Source of the DNA: JBBRBB01 sp038206235
GTDB taxonomy: Bacteria; Bacteroidota; Bacteroidia; Chitinophagales; Chitinophagaceae
DNA length: 64,000 bases
Assembly (NCBI GenBank): GCA_038206235.1
Contig: JBBRBB010000004.1
Coordinates: forward strand, 164,991-228,990
Direction: 5' to 3'
Shown: positions 17,212 through 26,400 of the stretch, in pieces
Layout of the letters: every line of letters begins with the position of its first letter
Numbering within the stretch: the first letter of the stretch is position 1
Position numbers and translations under genes: made by a program
Notes under the pieces: model-generated
Told to the model about the DNA's origin: nothing
The model's input: the letters and a program-made list of their open reading frames with translations, nothing else
Database searches by the model: none

Positions 17212-18408
17212 TTAACAGGATTGAAATGTGTAAACATCATGATTTTTATTTTTTGAGTCCCTGCCTGCAATGCCCTGCGTACCTATGCCATGCCATTTAA
17301 ACCCGTATTCATTTTTAAACTGCTGAATATACAGAATGGTTTGTTTATAGCTGAGCTGAGAGATACAAAATATGATTTCATCTGCATCAGGCTTGTCGAA
17401 ATTTTGTATCTTTTCTTTTTGCTGAATTTGGTAAGAAAGATTGTGTTTATTTAAAATGGCTTCTGCCGTTTGCATATCTTCTGCTGTGCCCGCTAATACA
17501 ATTTCTAATTTTTTCTTTGCTGTTGTTTTTTGAAAGGCTTTTCTCACTGCCCTTACAGGTGTTGCGATGAGCGGTATAAAATTACTTAACCTGATTGCCG
17601 TTTGCAAAAAAATGGTTGTGAGAAATGAATTTTTTTCAGTATAATGCTTACGTACAAAAATGCTCATGGCTTTATAAAAATGACGCACATAAGTAACACT
17701 GGTGCTGGGGGTGCTTTTGCCTTTGAAATGAATTACAGCTTCAGTTCCCAGGTAATAATTTTTATATCCGCTTTTTTGAATGCGATAGCTTAAGTCAATA
17801 TCTTCCCCATACATAAAAAAATCTTCATCAAAACCTTTTAGTGAATCTAAAATTTTTTTGGGAGCCATGATAAAGGCGCCCGCCAATATATCTACTTCAT
17901 ACACTTTGTCTTCATCTAAATATCCTAAGGCATAGCGGTTAAATATTTTTGATTTGGGAAATAATTTTGCCATGCCCCATAGTTTGTACAATGCAGCAAG
18001 AGGCGATGGAAAGCTTCTTTTACTTTCAGGAAGAAATCTTCCGGCGCCATCAACAAGCTTTACACCAATTGCTCCGGCTCTATTATTAGCTTTAAAAAAA
18101 TGAAGGCAGTTAATCAAAACATCTTCGGCCAAAATGGTATCGGGATTTAAGTAAAGAATATACTCCCCTTTTGCAAGCTTTAAAGCCTGGTTGTTTGCTT
18201 TAGAAAATCCAAGATTTGTTTTGTTCTCTATAAATGTAACGGTTGGAAATTTATCTTTAAGATAGGCGATGCTGTTATCTTTTGAGTTATTGTCAACCAC
18301 CAGAATCTCTGCTTCAATATTATTTAGGGCTGATAAAACGGAACGAAGGCACTGCTCTAAAAAATATTTTACATTATAATTTACTACGATTACGGAAAGC
18401 TGTGACAT
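17212..18408 (-). CDS. Family 2 glycosyltransferase
   Basis: The open frame reaches 18480, but a promoter box overlaps that first ATG, so the start is placed at MSQLSVIVVNYN (18408; 18414 is an alternative). About 398 residues. The GT2 core is plain: LSVIVVNYN, ILVVDNNSKDNS, NLGFSKANNQAL, the DxD-like LYLNPDT, and GFDEDFFMYGEDIDLSYR. The C-terminal part, after a weakly hydrophobic segment (TTIFLQTAIRLSNFIPLIA), is a separate alpha/beta region. Such enzymes add sugars (often rhamnose) to surface polysaccharide at the inner membrane face. No polysaccharide cluster is nearby. Confidence 0.88.
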   Translation of the reverse strand: MSQLSVIVVNYNVKYFLEQCLRSVLSALNNIEAEILVVDNNSKDNSIAYLKDKFPTVTFIENKTNLGFSKANNQALKLAKGEYILYLNPDTILAEDVLINCLHFFKANNRAGAIGVKLVDGAGRFLPESKRSFPSPLAALYKLWGMAKLFPKSKIFNRYALGYLDEDKVYEVDILAGAFIMAPKKILDSLKGFDEDFFMYGEDIDLSYRIQKSGYKNYYLGTEAVIHFKGKSTPSTSVTYVRHFYKAMSIFVRKHYTEKNSFLTTIFLQTAIRLSNFIPLIATPVRAVRKAFQKTTAKKKLEIVLAGTAEDMQTAEAILNKHNLSYQIQQKEKIQNFDKPDADEIIFCISQLSYKQTILYIQQFKNEYGFKWHGIGTQGIAGRDSKNKNHDVYTFQSC

Positions 18409-18477
18409 GCTCATTTTGAAATCACGAAATAAATAGTTTTTAATAAGCGAATCAAAATACTGGTTGAAATCTTTATT

Positions 18478-18485
18478 CAAAAGTA
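18478..18485 (-). promoter_or_regulatory. -7 promoter box (TACTTTTG) for the glycosyltransferase
   Basis: Minus-strand TAnnTTTG match. It overlaps the most upstream ATG of the frame and therefore decides for the later start. Confidence 0.5.
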
Positions 18486-18628
18486 CAACTACCTACTATC
18501 TACGGTAAGGGTATTGCCGAAGGCAGGGTATTCATTGAACGTCCCGCCCGTAACTGTAGCTGATTTATAATTTATAGATGAAGTTAAGTACAAAAGTTCA
18601 ATAGAATTCCGTCAGTTTGAACAAAAGA

Positions 18629-18678
18629 TGCCAAACGAACTATACCTGATGAAATGCACGTCAGCCCTGCTTTTGGCA
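18629..18678. repeat. TGCCAAA/TTTGGCA stem beside the restriction-modification cassette
   Basis: TGCCAAA (18629-18635) and TTTGGCA (18672-18678) are perfect inverses 36 nt apart. They sit just outside the 18687-18701 repeat, giving a roughly 60-nt structured end like a recombination site. Confidence 0.5.
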
Positions 18679-18686
18679 ATACCAAT

Positions 18687-18701
18687 GTTAGGCGCATACC
18701 C
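18687..18701 (+). repeat. Left inverted repeat of the restriction-modification cassette (GTTAGGC core)
   Basis: GTTAGGCGCATACCC. Its inverse, differing by one extra base, lies at 20601-20614 on the other side of the two-gene cassette. GTTAGGC fits the GTTRRRY consensus of integron cassette core sites. No integrase gene is in the window. Confidence 0.65.
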
Positions 18702-18704
18702 TTC

Positions 18705-19766
18705 TCACTTTGTCTCTTTACGAAGGTCGTTTATCAGTTGGCTGATTGGTCTTACGTAATCTTTTAAGCCAACATGATTTTGTGCATACTTTAATCGTCT
18801 GCTGTTGTGCGGTAAATAAAATATGTGCCTGTGTCCGCCAAGTAATGTGAGTTTGTCGTCAGATAAATCTTCATCGTAAGTAACTACGTGAAAAATATGT
18901 TTGATTTTGAACTTGCTTAATATTGTTGCTTCTGCTGAACTAACTTGTTTCCAACGTTCCCGAAGTGTCCGTTTGCATGATATTCCAATAAGCCAATTAT
19001 CTTTTGTTTTTACCCAATTGTCAACTTCAATATCTGCTTGAAAATGCTCAGGTGCTGGTGCTCTTTTGATGTTGTAATAGTCAAGGATAAAATCTGTAAC
19101 ATCCTCTAAACTTCCGCCGGCTCTTTGTTTTCTTTTTTGTCCTGCACGTCTTTCAAACTCTTGTGTAAAACCCGACAGAACAATGTCTTTATCTTCGTCA
19201 GTAACAGTTTTGTCTTTGGCTAATAGAACACGAAGCGTTGTAAAAGCTCTTGTAATTTCTGTTCTTTCAGCCGTCAAACAACCCTTAACGCCTAAATCGT
19301 CCCACAAATTGATGACTGTTGCCAATCCTTTGTCACCTTGAATGTCAAGGTATGATTTTGAAATGTTTTCGGTAAACTCCTTATCATCACTCGGAATATT
19401 TTTAATGGCATCATTTAATGGTATCATAATATTTTCGCAGGTCATAACGAAAACATCCATGTCTTCAACAGATTTTATCATTTCATCAAGTTCTCGCAAA
19501 AGCGTTTGAACCCGGTCATTTGTAGAAGTGGTTTTCTTGTAACGCTCTTCAACTAAGTTGCGAAATGTTTGCTTTTGCAATTTAATTGTATCGGGTGAAT
19601 TTTTATTTGTGGTTGCAATAAGCCTCAAAGAACTTGCAATTGTAGCAAGCAATTTATTTTCTTTTCCTAATGCTACATACTTGTCTTTGTTGATTAACAT
19701 TCGTGAAAACCAATAAGCGTTATGCCAACGGTTTTCTATTTGTTGTAAAATTTCTGATGGCTGCAT
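18705..19766 (-). CDS. Putative type II restriction endonuclease (PD-(D/E)XK type)
   Basis: 353 residues, starting 3 nt after the stop of a DNA methyltransferase gene, the classic order of a type II system. The N-terminal two thirds are helical without a known motif. A likely nuclease core follows near residues 245-275: DIEVDNWVKTKD, then LIGISCKRTLRERW, reading as Asp...Glu-X-Lys-like residues with Lys in SCK. It would cut unmethylated DNA at the site protected by its partner. Specificity cannot be read from the sequence. I do not recognise the subfamily; the call rests on context plus the candidate core. Confidence 0.7.
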   Translation of the reverse strand: MQPSEILQQIENRWHNAYWFSRMLINKDKYVALGKENKLLATIASSLRLIATTNKNSPDTIKLQKQTFRNLVEERYKKTTSTNDRVQTLLRELDEMIKSVEDMDVFVMTCENIMIPLNDAIKNIPSDDKEFTENISKSYLDIQGDKGLATVINLWDDLGVKGCLTAERTEITRAFTTLRVLLAKDKTVTDEDKDIVLSGFTQEFERRAGQKRKQRAGGSLEDVTDFILDYYNIKRAPAPEHFQADIEVDNWVKTKDNWLIGISCKRTLRERWKQVSSAEATILSKFKIKHIFHVVTYDEDLSDDKLTLLGGHRHIFYLPHNSRRLKYAQNHVGLKDYVRPISQLINDLRKETK

Positions 19767-19769
19767 TTA

Positions 19770-20519
19770 TTAAACTGTTGCGAATTGAATTCTTTGTTGT
19801 TTTTTAAAGTCAGCTATCCTTTGTTCTGCCAACTCACAATATTTTTTTGTTAGCTCAATACCAACATAACTTCTATTATTCATTAATGCAGCAATGGCAG
19901 TTGTTCCTGAACCCATAAATGGGTCAAGAATGATTTGAGAATATGTTGATGTAATTATTCTATCAACTAATGCAATTGGGAATGGGGCAGGATGAATATT
20001 ATTCATTTCCTGAACAAATTCCCAAACATCACCATAAGCATTTGCTTTCGGAACAAGTTTAAAATCAGATTTGGGGATTAAATAAATCACTTCATGTGTA
20101 GGTAAAAAATATCCTGAATTAAAATTTATTCCACCTGCACGTTTCCAAATAATAATTTGCCTTACAGGTAAATCTTTTAAAATATCATCACGGTCTTGCA
20201 ATAAACCGTTTTGAACTCTGCGCTTATGGTTATAAAAAATTGCTCCGTCATTTTTAATAAGACGAAACATTTCTTTTAAGCACTGGTTTTGCCATTTCAC
20301 ATAATCTTCATGCGGCATACAGTCATCATGGTCAGCGTAACCGTTAACCAGTTCTGCGTTTTTCCATTTACCGCCACGTCCGTCTTTCATTCCGTTGCCT
20401 GTGGAATTCTTGAGGTTGTAAGGTGGCGAAGTCACCACGAGGTCAACACAATTGTTTGGAAGCAGTTTCATTACTTCTAAACAGTCGCCCTGAATAATTT
20501 TATTTAAGTAGTCTGTCAA
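19770..20519 (-). CDS. DNA (N4-cytosine or N6-adenine) methyltransferase, beta class
   Basis: 249 residues. The catalytic motif TSPPYNL (near residue 30) precedes the AdoMet motif DPFMGSGTT (near residue 200), the order of the beta class. A variable region lies between them and an ELTKKYCELAEQRI segment closes the domain. It transfers a methyl group to an exocyclic amino group in a specific DNA sequence. It is transcribed just ahead of the putative nuclease, so modification is made first. The pair is bounded by inverted repeats and stands among unrelated genes, which points to acquisition as a cassette. Confidence 0.92.
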   Translation of the reverse strand: MTDYLNKIIQGDCLEVMKLLPNNCVDLVVTSPPYNLKNSTGNGMKDGRGGKWKNAELVNGYADHDDCMPHEDYVKWQNQCLKEMFRLIKNDGAIFYNHKRRVQNGLLQDRDDILKDLPVRQIIIWKRAGGINFNSGYFLPTHEVIYLIPKSDFKLVPKANAYGDVWEFVQEMNNIHPAPFPIALVDRIITSTYSQIILDPFMGSGTTAIAALMNNRSYVGIELTKKYCELAEQRIADFKKQQRIQFATV

Positions 20520-20600
20520 TGTGTTTTGTCTTTAATGCAAATTAACCGAAAAAAGTAAGCTATGTCAAAGGAAGTTTTGAACAGCAGGAAGTGCCCAACA

Positions 20601-20614
20601 GGGTTGCGCCTAAC
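20601..20614 (-). repeat. Right inverted repeat of the restriction-modification cassette (GCCTAAC core)
   Basis: GGGTTGCGCCTAAC, the inverse of 18687-18701 apart from one base. It ends a few bases before the stop codon of the next gene. Confidence 0.65.
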
Positions 20615-20617
20615 TCC

Positions 20618-21448
20618 CTACTTGTAACTATACTCTATTCTCCCAATCATTTCCTTTTGCTTATTAAAAAGAACATCTTCTTTTTTTAATCCCCTGTCAT
20701 CGTAAACATATTGCCATGTAATATAATTAGACGAGCCTTCAGTAATTTGAGTCATTTCAGTAATCGCCCCGGTTTTATTATAATCAAAAAGAAGATCGGG
20801 CAACAGTCTTGCTGCTTTTGAGTTATAGCGCACTATATCGGTTAACAGGTTTGTATTATTATAATAGTAATAGTAGTGTTCAAGAGCAGTTCCTTTTTTT
20901 TGCCATCGTTCTTCAGCAATATTGCCCCGCTCGTCTTTGGTGAAGCTAACAAGAACAGTATCGGTTTTATCTTTTATACGCAACATGTACTCCGGGGAAT
21001 TATCATTATTATAATGCCATTCATGTACCTCTTCTGTATGGTTCTTTATCACAGCATCTTCCGTAGTGGTTGTAATTAAAGAAATTTTGCCGGTATTATC
21101 ATAGCTGTACACAACTGTTGAGGAAACATTATCGCTGCTGTCAATGCTTTTGGATAACTGGTCATTGTTATAATATGATGCAGTAAAAGATTTGCCTTCG
21201 GCTGAATATTGCGTAATCGTTTTTATTACAGATGCATTATTCAAAATCTGGCGGTCAAAAATAAAATCAGGTGTTGGGCTGTTGTCTGCATCAAAGCTTA
21301 TGGCTGTAACTTGTTTAATATTATTTGCCTTTAAGGAAAGATATATTGTTTTGAATTGCTTCGCTGAAATAATATCGTTATAATAATATTGCGCAATTCC
21401 TGTCTGCGAAAGAAGAGCAGCCTGTAATATCAAAGTTAGTAACCGCAT
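20618..21448 (-). CDS. Secreted YD-repeat-like protein of unknown function
   Basis: 276 residues with a signal peptide (MRLLTLILQAALLSQTGIAQ). The mature part has loose repeats of the Rhs/YD sort, each with a central Y-x-Y-D/N-x-x-G: VVYSYDNTGKISLI, VSFTKDERGNIAEE, LFDYNKTGAITEM and QYVYDDRGLKKED. Such proteins in this phylum are exported and of unknown role. It is too short to form an Rhs shell and has no toxin tip. It has no operon partner. Confidence 0.75.
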   Translation of the reverse strand: MRLLTLILQAALLSQTGIAQYYYNDIISAKQFKTIYLSLKANNIKQVTAISFDADNSPTPDFIFDRQILNNASVIKTITQYSAEGKSFTASYYNNDQLSKSIDSSDNVSSTVVYSYDNTGKISLITTTTEDAVIKNHTEEVHEWHYNNDNSPEYMLRIKDKTDTVLVSFTKDERGNIAEERWQKKGTALEHYYYYYNNTNLLTDIVRYNSKAARLLPDLLFDYNKTGAITEMTQITEGSSNYITWQYVYDDRGLKKEDVLFNKQKEMIGRIEYSYK

Positions 21449-21559
21449 GTTTTAATTTTAAGAAAAATTCCTGCATCAAATAAACGAAAAAATCAGACGG
21501 AGAATATGTATGAATAGCAAGCACAGCATTTTAACAGAATTATTTTCAGGTGAAGCGAG

Positions 21560-22702
21560 TTGCGTATTTTTAGTGAAATTTTAAAGGTGTCCCATTTACA
21601 AGAGAGAAAAGAAAAAATTTGTCTTAATTGCAATGCCCGCATTTATGGAAGATATTGCCATATTTGCGGGCAGGAAAATATTGAGTCGAGAGAAACTTTT
21701 TGGCAGCTTACTACTCATCTTGTTTATGATATTGTTCACTTCGACAGCCGGTTTTTCAATACTGTAAAATATCTTTTATTCAAACCCGGTTATTTAACAT
21801 CTGAATATTTACGCGGAAGAAGAGCAAGTTACCTGCATCCTATTCCCATGTATGTGTTTACATCAGCCATTTTCTTTGTAATCGTTTTTGCATTTAAAAT
21901 ACATAGCGATGAAATGTTTAAGAATTCGCCTGTTGATAATAGAAATATTATTACACAAGCTGATACCTTAAACCATATTATTAATCAGCTTAAAGATTCA
22001 GCCAATAAAACATCAGATGCAAAAACAAAAAGAAAATTGCTTGCAAAAATAGACGCTCTGTATTCTGCAGAAAGCATTACCAAAGGCTCTGTCTCCTTTG
22101 AAAAAGATACTGCCCAAAATAGCAGCGATACTGCAAGCTCTCTCGTTTTCGGCAATCTTCCTGCTACAAAAGAAGAATATGATTCTATTCAAAAAAGTCT
22201 TCCTGCTGCAAAGCGTGATCGCTGGCTTGCACGGTCAATAAACACCAAACTTATTGAGATTAAATACAAATTTCAATCCGATGAAAAAGCTTTCATAAAA
22301 GAGTTCTCTGAAAATTTTCTTCACTCATTGCCCACTATGATGTTTTTCTCACTGCCATTTGCGGCATTTATTTTACAGTTGCTGTATATACGCCGAAAGC
22401 AATTTTTATATGTGCAGCATGGTGTATTTGTAATTCATATTTACATAGCAGTATATATAATGATATTGACGCTATGGAGTTTGGAAGCCTTATCTAATTT
22501 TTCTAACTGGCGAATTTTTAGCTGGCTTTATAACATAACTATTTTATTAATCTTTTTTTATGGGTATAAAGCCATGCGGAATTTTTATGCTCAGCGCAGG
22601 GCGAAAACCGTAATTAAGTTTTTTGTTTTCAATTTTATGAATTTTATCGTGCTCTTTTTTTTACTCTGCGTTTTTGCTTTAACCTCACTTATAAAAATTT
22701 AA
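21560..22702 (+). CDS. DUF3667 membrane protein with N-terminal zinc ribbon
   Basis: Up to 380 residues. A zinc-ribbon-like CLNCNARIYGRYCHICGQ lies near the N-terminus, followed by the DUF3667 core VHFDSRFFNTVKYLLFKPGYLTSEYLRGRR and YLHPIPMYVFTSAIFF, then several membrane segments (about five in all) around a long soluble loop. The start is uncertain: TTG at 21560 is the longest, and GTG at 21587 is equally possible; no ATG precedes the zinc ribbon. Its function is unknown. It lies 3 nt before mazG, so the two are probably co-transcribed. Confidence 0.82.
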   Translation: MRIFSEILKVSHLQERKEKICLNCNARIYGRYCHICGQENIESRETFWQLTTHLVYDIVHFDSRFFNTVKYLLFKPGYLTSEYLRGRRASYLHPIPMYVFTSAIFFVIVFAFKIHSDEMFKNSPVDNRNIITQADTLNHIINQLKDSANKTSDAKTKRKLLAKIDALYSAESITKGSVSFEKDTAQNSSDTASSLVFGNLPATKEEYDSIQKSLPAAKRDRWLARSINTKLIEIKYKFQSDEKAFIKEFSENFLHSLPTMMFFSLPFAAFILQLLYIRRKQFLYVQHGVFVIHIYIAVYIMILTLWSLEALSNFSNWRIFSWLYNITILLIFFYGYKAMRNFYAQRRAKTVIKFFVFNFMNFIVLFFLLCVFALTSLIKI

Positions 22703-22705
22703 TAC

Positions 22706-23482
22706 ATGAATTCTGTTGCAACTGAATTTGAAAGATTGGTATCAATAATGAATGAGCTGCGTGAAAAATGCCCCTGGGATAAAAAGCAAACCATACATAC
22801 ACTGCGCTCCATGACTCTTGAAGAAGCTTATGAATTAGCTGATGCAATAATTGATGAAGACTGGCAGCACATAAAAGAAGAATTGGGCGACCTGCTGCTG
22901 CACATTATTTTTTATGCAAAAATTGCTGCAGAGCAGTCGCAGTTCACTTTGCAGCAAACCATTGAATCTATTTGCAATAAGCTTATTGTTCGTCATCCGC
23001 ATGTTTATAGTGATACAGTTGTGAACGACGAGGAAGATGTAAAACGAAACTGGGAAAAAATTAAAATGCAGGAAGGTAAAAAATCAATTTTGAGCGGAGT
23101 GCCTGTTTCATTATCGGCTGTTATAAAAGCTATGCGAATACAGGAAAGAGCAAAGCAGGTGGGCTTTGAATGGGATAAGAGAGAAGACGTGTATAAAAAA
23201 ATTGAAGAAGAAATGAACGAACTGCAACATGCGATTAAGAATAATGATAAGACACACATAGAAGAAGAGTTAGGTGATGTATTTTTTAGCCTGATTAATT
23301 ATGCACGTTTTTTGCATGTTGATGCCGAAGCAGCGCTTGAAAAAACAAATAAAAAATTCATTCAGCGCTTTACAAAGATGGAAAACATGGCTGCGCAGAA
23401 AGGAAAAAGCCTGATAGAAATGACGCTCCCTGAAATGGATAAATTGTGGGATATTATTAAAAATGAAAAAACTGTTTCTTGA
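22706..23482 (+). CDS. mazG: Nucleoside triphosphate pyrophosphohydrolase MazG
   Basis: 258 residues, the usual length. Two tandem MazG modules are visible: CPWDKKQTIHTLRSMTLEEA...EELGDLLLH and VGFEWDKREDVYKKIEEEMNEL...EEELGDVFFS, each with the EExxE...ExxD metal site. It hydrolyses nucleoside triphosphates to monophosphates and pyrophosphate, which removes damaged nucleotides and lowers (p)ppGpp stress signals. Its stop codon overlaps the TTG start of the next gene by 4 nt (TTGA), so translation is likely coupled to the sensor kinase. Confidence 0.95.
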   Translation: MNSVATEFERLVSIMNELREKCPWDKKQTIHTLRSMTLEEAYELADAIIDEDWQHIKEELGDLLLHIIFYAKIAAEQSQFTLQQTIESICNKLIVRHPHVYSDTVVNDEEDVKRNWEKIKMQEGKKSILSGVPVSLSAVIKAMRIQERAKQVGFEWDKREDVYKKIEEEMNELQHAIKNNDKTHIEEELGDVFFSLINYARFLHVDAEAALEKTNKKFIQRFTKMENMAAQKGKSLIEMTLPEMDKLWDIIKNEKTVS

Positions 23483-26400
23483 TACAGGTAATTAAAAAAG
23501 CGGCAACAAAGCATGGCTATCTCTTTATTAGGGCTGCATGGCTGTATACCTTTTCATTTATTTTCACGAATTATTTTTCTAACAGTTCGTCTGCAGACAG
23601 AGTTAGCAAATTACTGGAGAAATACATAGCAAATGAGGAGCAGGAATTTAAAAAAATCAGCAACGATTCCTCAACCGTAACCGCCATTATAAAAGAGGGA
23701 CCTTCTTACGTAAAAAAAAGACTGGTTAGTGATAAGCTTGAAATTTTTGCTTACCAGATTAATGATATAGGTAACCCCGTACAGATTTACTGGAACAGCA
23801 ATCTGATGAAGATAAGTGAAGAGGATTTAAAGCGCCCAGAAGGAAGCTATGCAGTTACTTATTCTAAAAGCAGTTTTGAATTTTTAAAAAAAACAATTAA
23901 CCGAAATGGTGTTAAATATTTTATTTGCGCACTTATACCCATTCGCTGGGATTATTTTATACATAATGAATACCTGCAGCCCAATTTTGTTGCGTACCCC
24001 GATATCAGTAAAACATACTATATAACTAATAACCCTGATGATACACCCGTAAAAAATTCACAGGGCAATATTCTTTTCAGAATTAGAGAAAAACCCCATA
24101 TTTCTTCTGACAGACCGGGCGTGTTTTCTATAACTTTTCGTGTTGCAGCTATCATCTTATTAATGATTTTTCTCAACACGATTGCCATTGAAATAGCTGC
24201 AGCAAAAGGGTTTCTAAAGGGCTTCCTGTTTCTCACCGTTATACTATTTGTATTAAGATTATTGACTTACTATTTTCCGGTGCCATTTAATTTTAGAAAT
24301 TTTGAGCTATTCTCTCCCTCCTACTACGCATCGAGCAGCCTGCACCGCTCGTTAGGAGATTTACTTGTTAATTCCATTCTTTTTTACTGGCTTATTATTT
24401 TCATAAGGCTTAATTATAAAAGCCTGCAGGATTATGCAATAAAAATTCCTCCTAAAATTGTAAGGATGCTTTCGTTTTTATCGCTTTTTGTTTTTCCTTT
24501 CATCACATTGCAGCTTGCCAATATAATTACCAGCCTTGTAACCGATTCCAAGATTAGTCTTGAAGCCACGAACTTCTTTTCACTCAGCCTGTTTACATTT
24601 ATTATATTTATTATTGCGGCCTTTCTGGTTTTATCTTTCTTTTATTTATCTACTATGCTTGCTGCACTTTCAAGCAAATCCGGGCTGCCTTTATTCTGGA
24701 GAATTTTTATGTTGGCCGCCATTTCATTGTTTTGGGCAGTTTCAGGCATTGTTGATTTGCCGCAATATGTATGCTTACTAATTTGTGGCTGGCTTATCGT
24801 TTATCTGCTAATAGTTGAATATAAAAAATCGTATTCTTTATTACCTTTTGTAAGCTCGCCTTATTTTATTTTATGGGCTGTGTTTTTAATGGTTTCTGTA
24901 ACCGCTTTAATCAGCTATGAAAACACTGAGCTTGAAGCAAAAACAAGAGTTCGTATTGCCGAGAAATTAGAATTGCAAACAGACCCCCCAGGAGAAACAT
25001 GGCTTAATATGGCCATAACGAATTTTACCAGTGAATTTCTTCAAAATAATTTTTACCGTTTTTATAATTATTCTGCAAATAAAAATATAAAGGACAGCCT
25101 TATTATACAAAACTTTTCAGGCTATCTTAATAAATATGATACACGCATTTATATTTTTGATAGTGTTAACCGCCCCCTTTTTAATGAAGACCCTGCTCCC
25201 TATAATGATATAAAATCAATTATTGAAAATGGTGGAAAGGCAACCGGCATTCCTGATTTATATTATTACGAAAATACTTCAGAGAGGTTTAGTTATTTGT
25301 ATGAAAAAAAAGTAGTAAGCAGCTACAGTTCTTTTTTAGGCTCTGTAATTATTGTGCTTAACCCAAAGATGTATAAAGATGCTGCCCTTATTCCCGAGCT
25401 ATTTAAGCAGGTTAGTGATGTGCCCGGCGACATGAACACAAATTATGCTTACGCCATTTACAATAAGCGTCATCTTATAAAAAATTTTAATGACTATAGT
25501 TTTTCAGATTATGTTTCTGCCAGGCAGTTACCAAAGTCAACATATAAATTCGTTACCAAAAATGATTACAGCGAATTATGGTATAATGCAGGAAATAATA
25601 AAACAATAGTTGTAGCTCATAAAAATAACCGGTTCACTTATTTTATCACTCTGTTTGCGTACTTGTTTTTTATATTTATTTTAACCGCTGCTATTCTGCA
25701 TTTCGGAAATCTCATTTTCAAAACAGGCTTTAACCGCTCACGCCTAAAACAAATTTTTCATTTCAACATACGCACACAAATACAGGCAACTATTATTACC
25801 GTAAGTATTTTTTCATTTTTTGTAATTGGCGTGGCTACTATTTCTTTTTTTTACATGCGGTTCGATAAAAATAATCGCAACAATCTAAATAATACCGCAC
25901 AGATAGTTGTTAGTGAAATTGAAGAACAGGCAAAAAGCCAGTTGGTTTTTAATAATCAGCGTAATATCGCTGATGTTGGCGTTAACGGAAATATGGAAAG
26001 AAAAATTATTGAAATTGCAACCACTCACAATACAGATATAAACCTGTTTTCAAATACCGGAGATCTTCTTGTTTCTTCACAGCCATACATATACAACCAG
26101 CAGGTATTGAGTCATAAAATGCATCCAAAAGCATTTTATGCATTAAATTATGACAGAAGCATACAAGAAATTCAGGAGGAGCAAATTGGTAAGTTCAAAT
26201 ACAAAAGCATTTATATGCCCGTAAAAGATGAAAAAAATAATACGATTGCTTATGTCAATATTCCTTATCTCAATTCGCAAAATGAATTAAATCAGGAAAT
26301 ATCAGATTTTCTCGTTACCCTCATTGTTCTCAATGCGCTCATTTTTATTCTGGCAGGCGCTGTTGCCATATTGCTCACCAGCAGAATCACGGAATCATTT

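Noticed and set aside
18629..20614. Classical integron
   Set aside because: No integrase, the core sites face each other, and only one cassette is present. Kept only as an observation about repeats.
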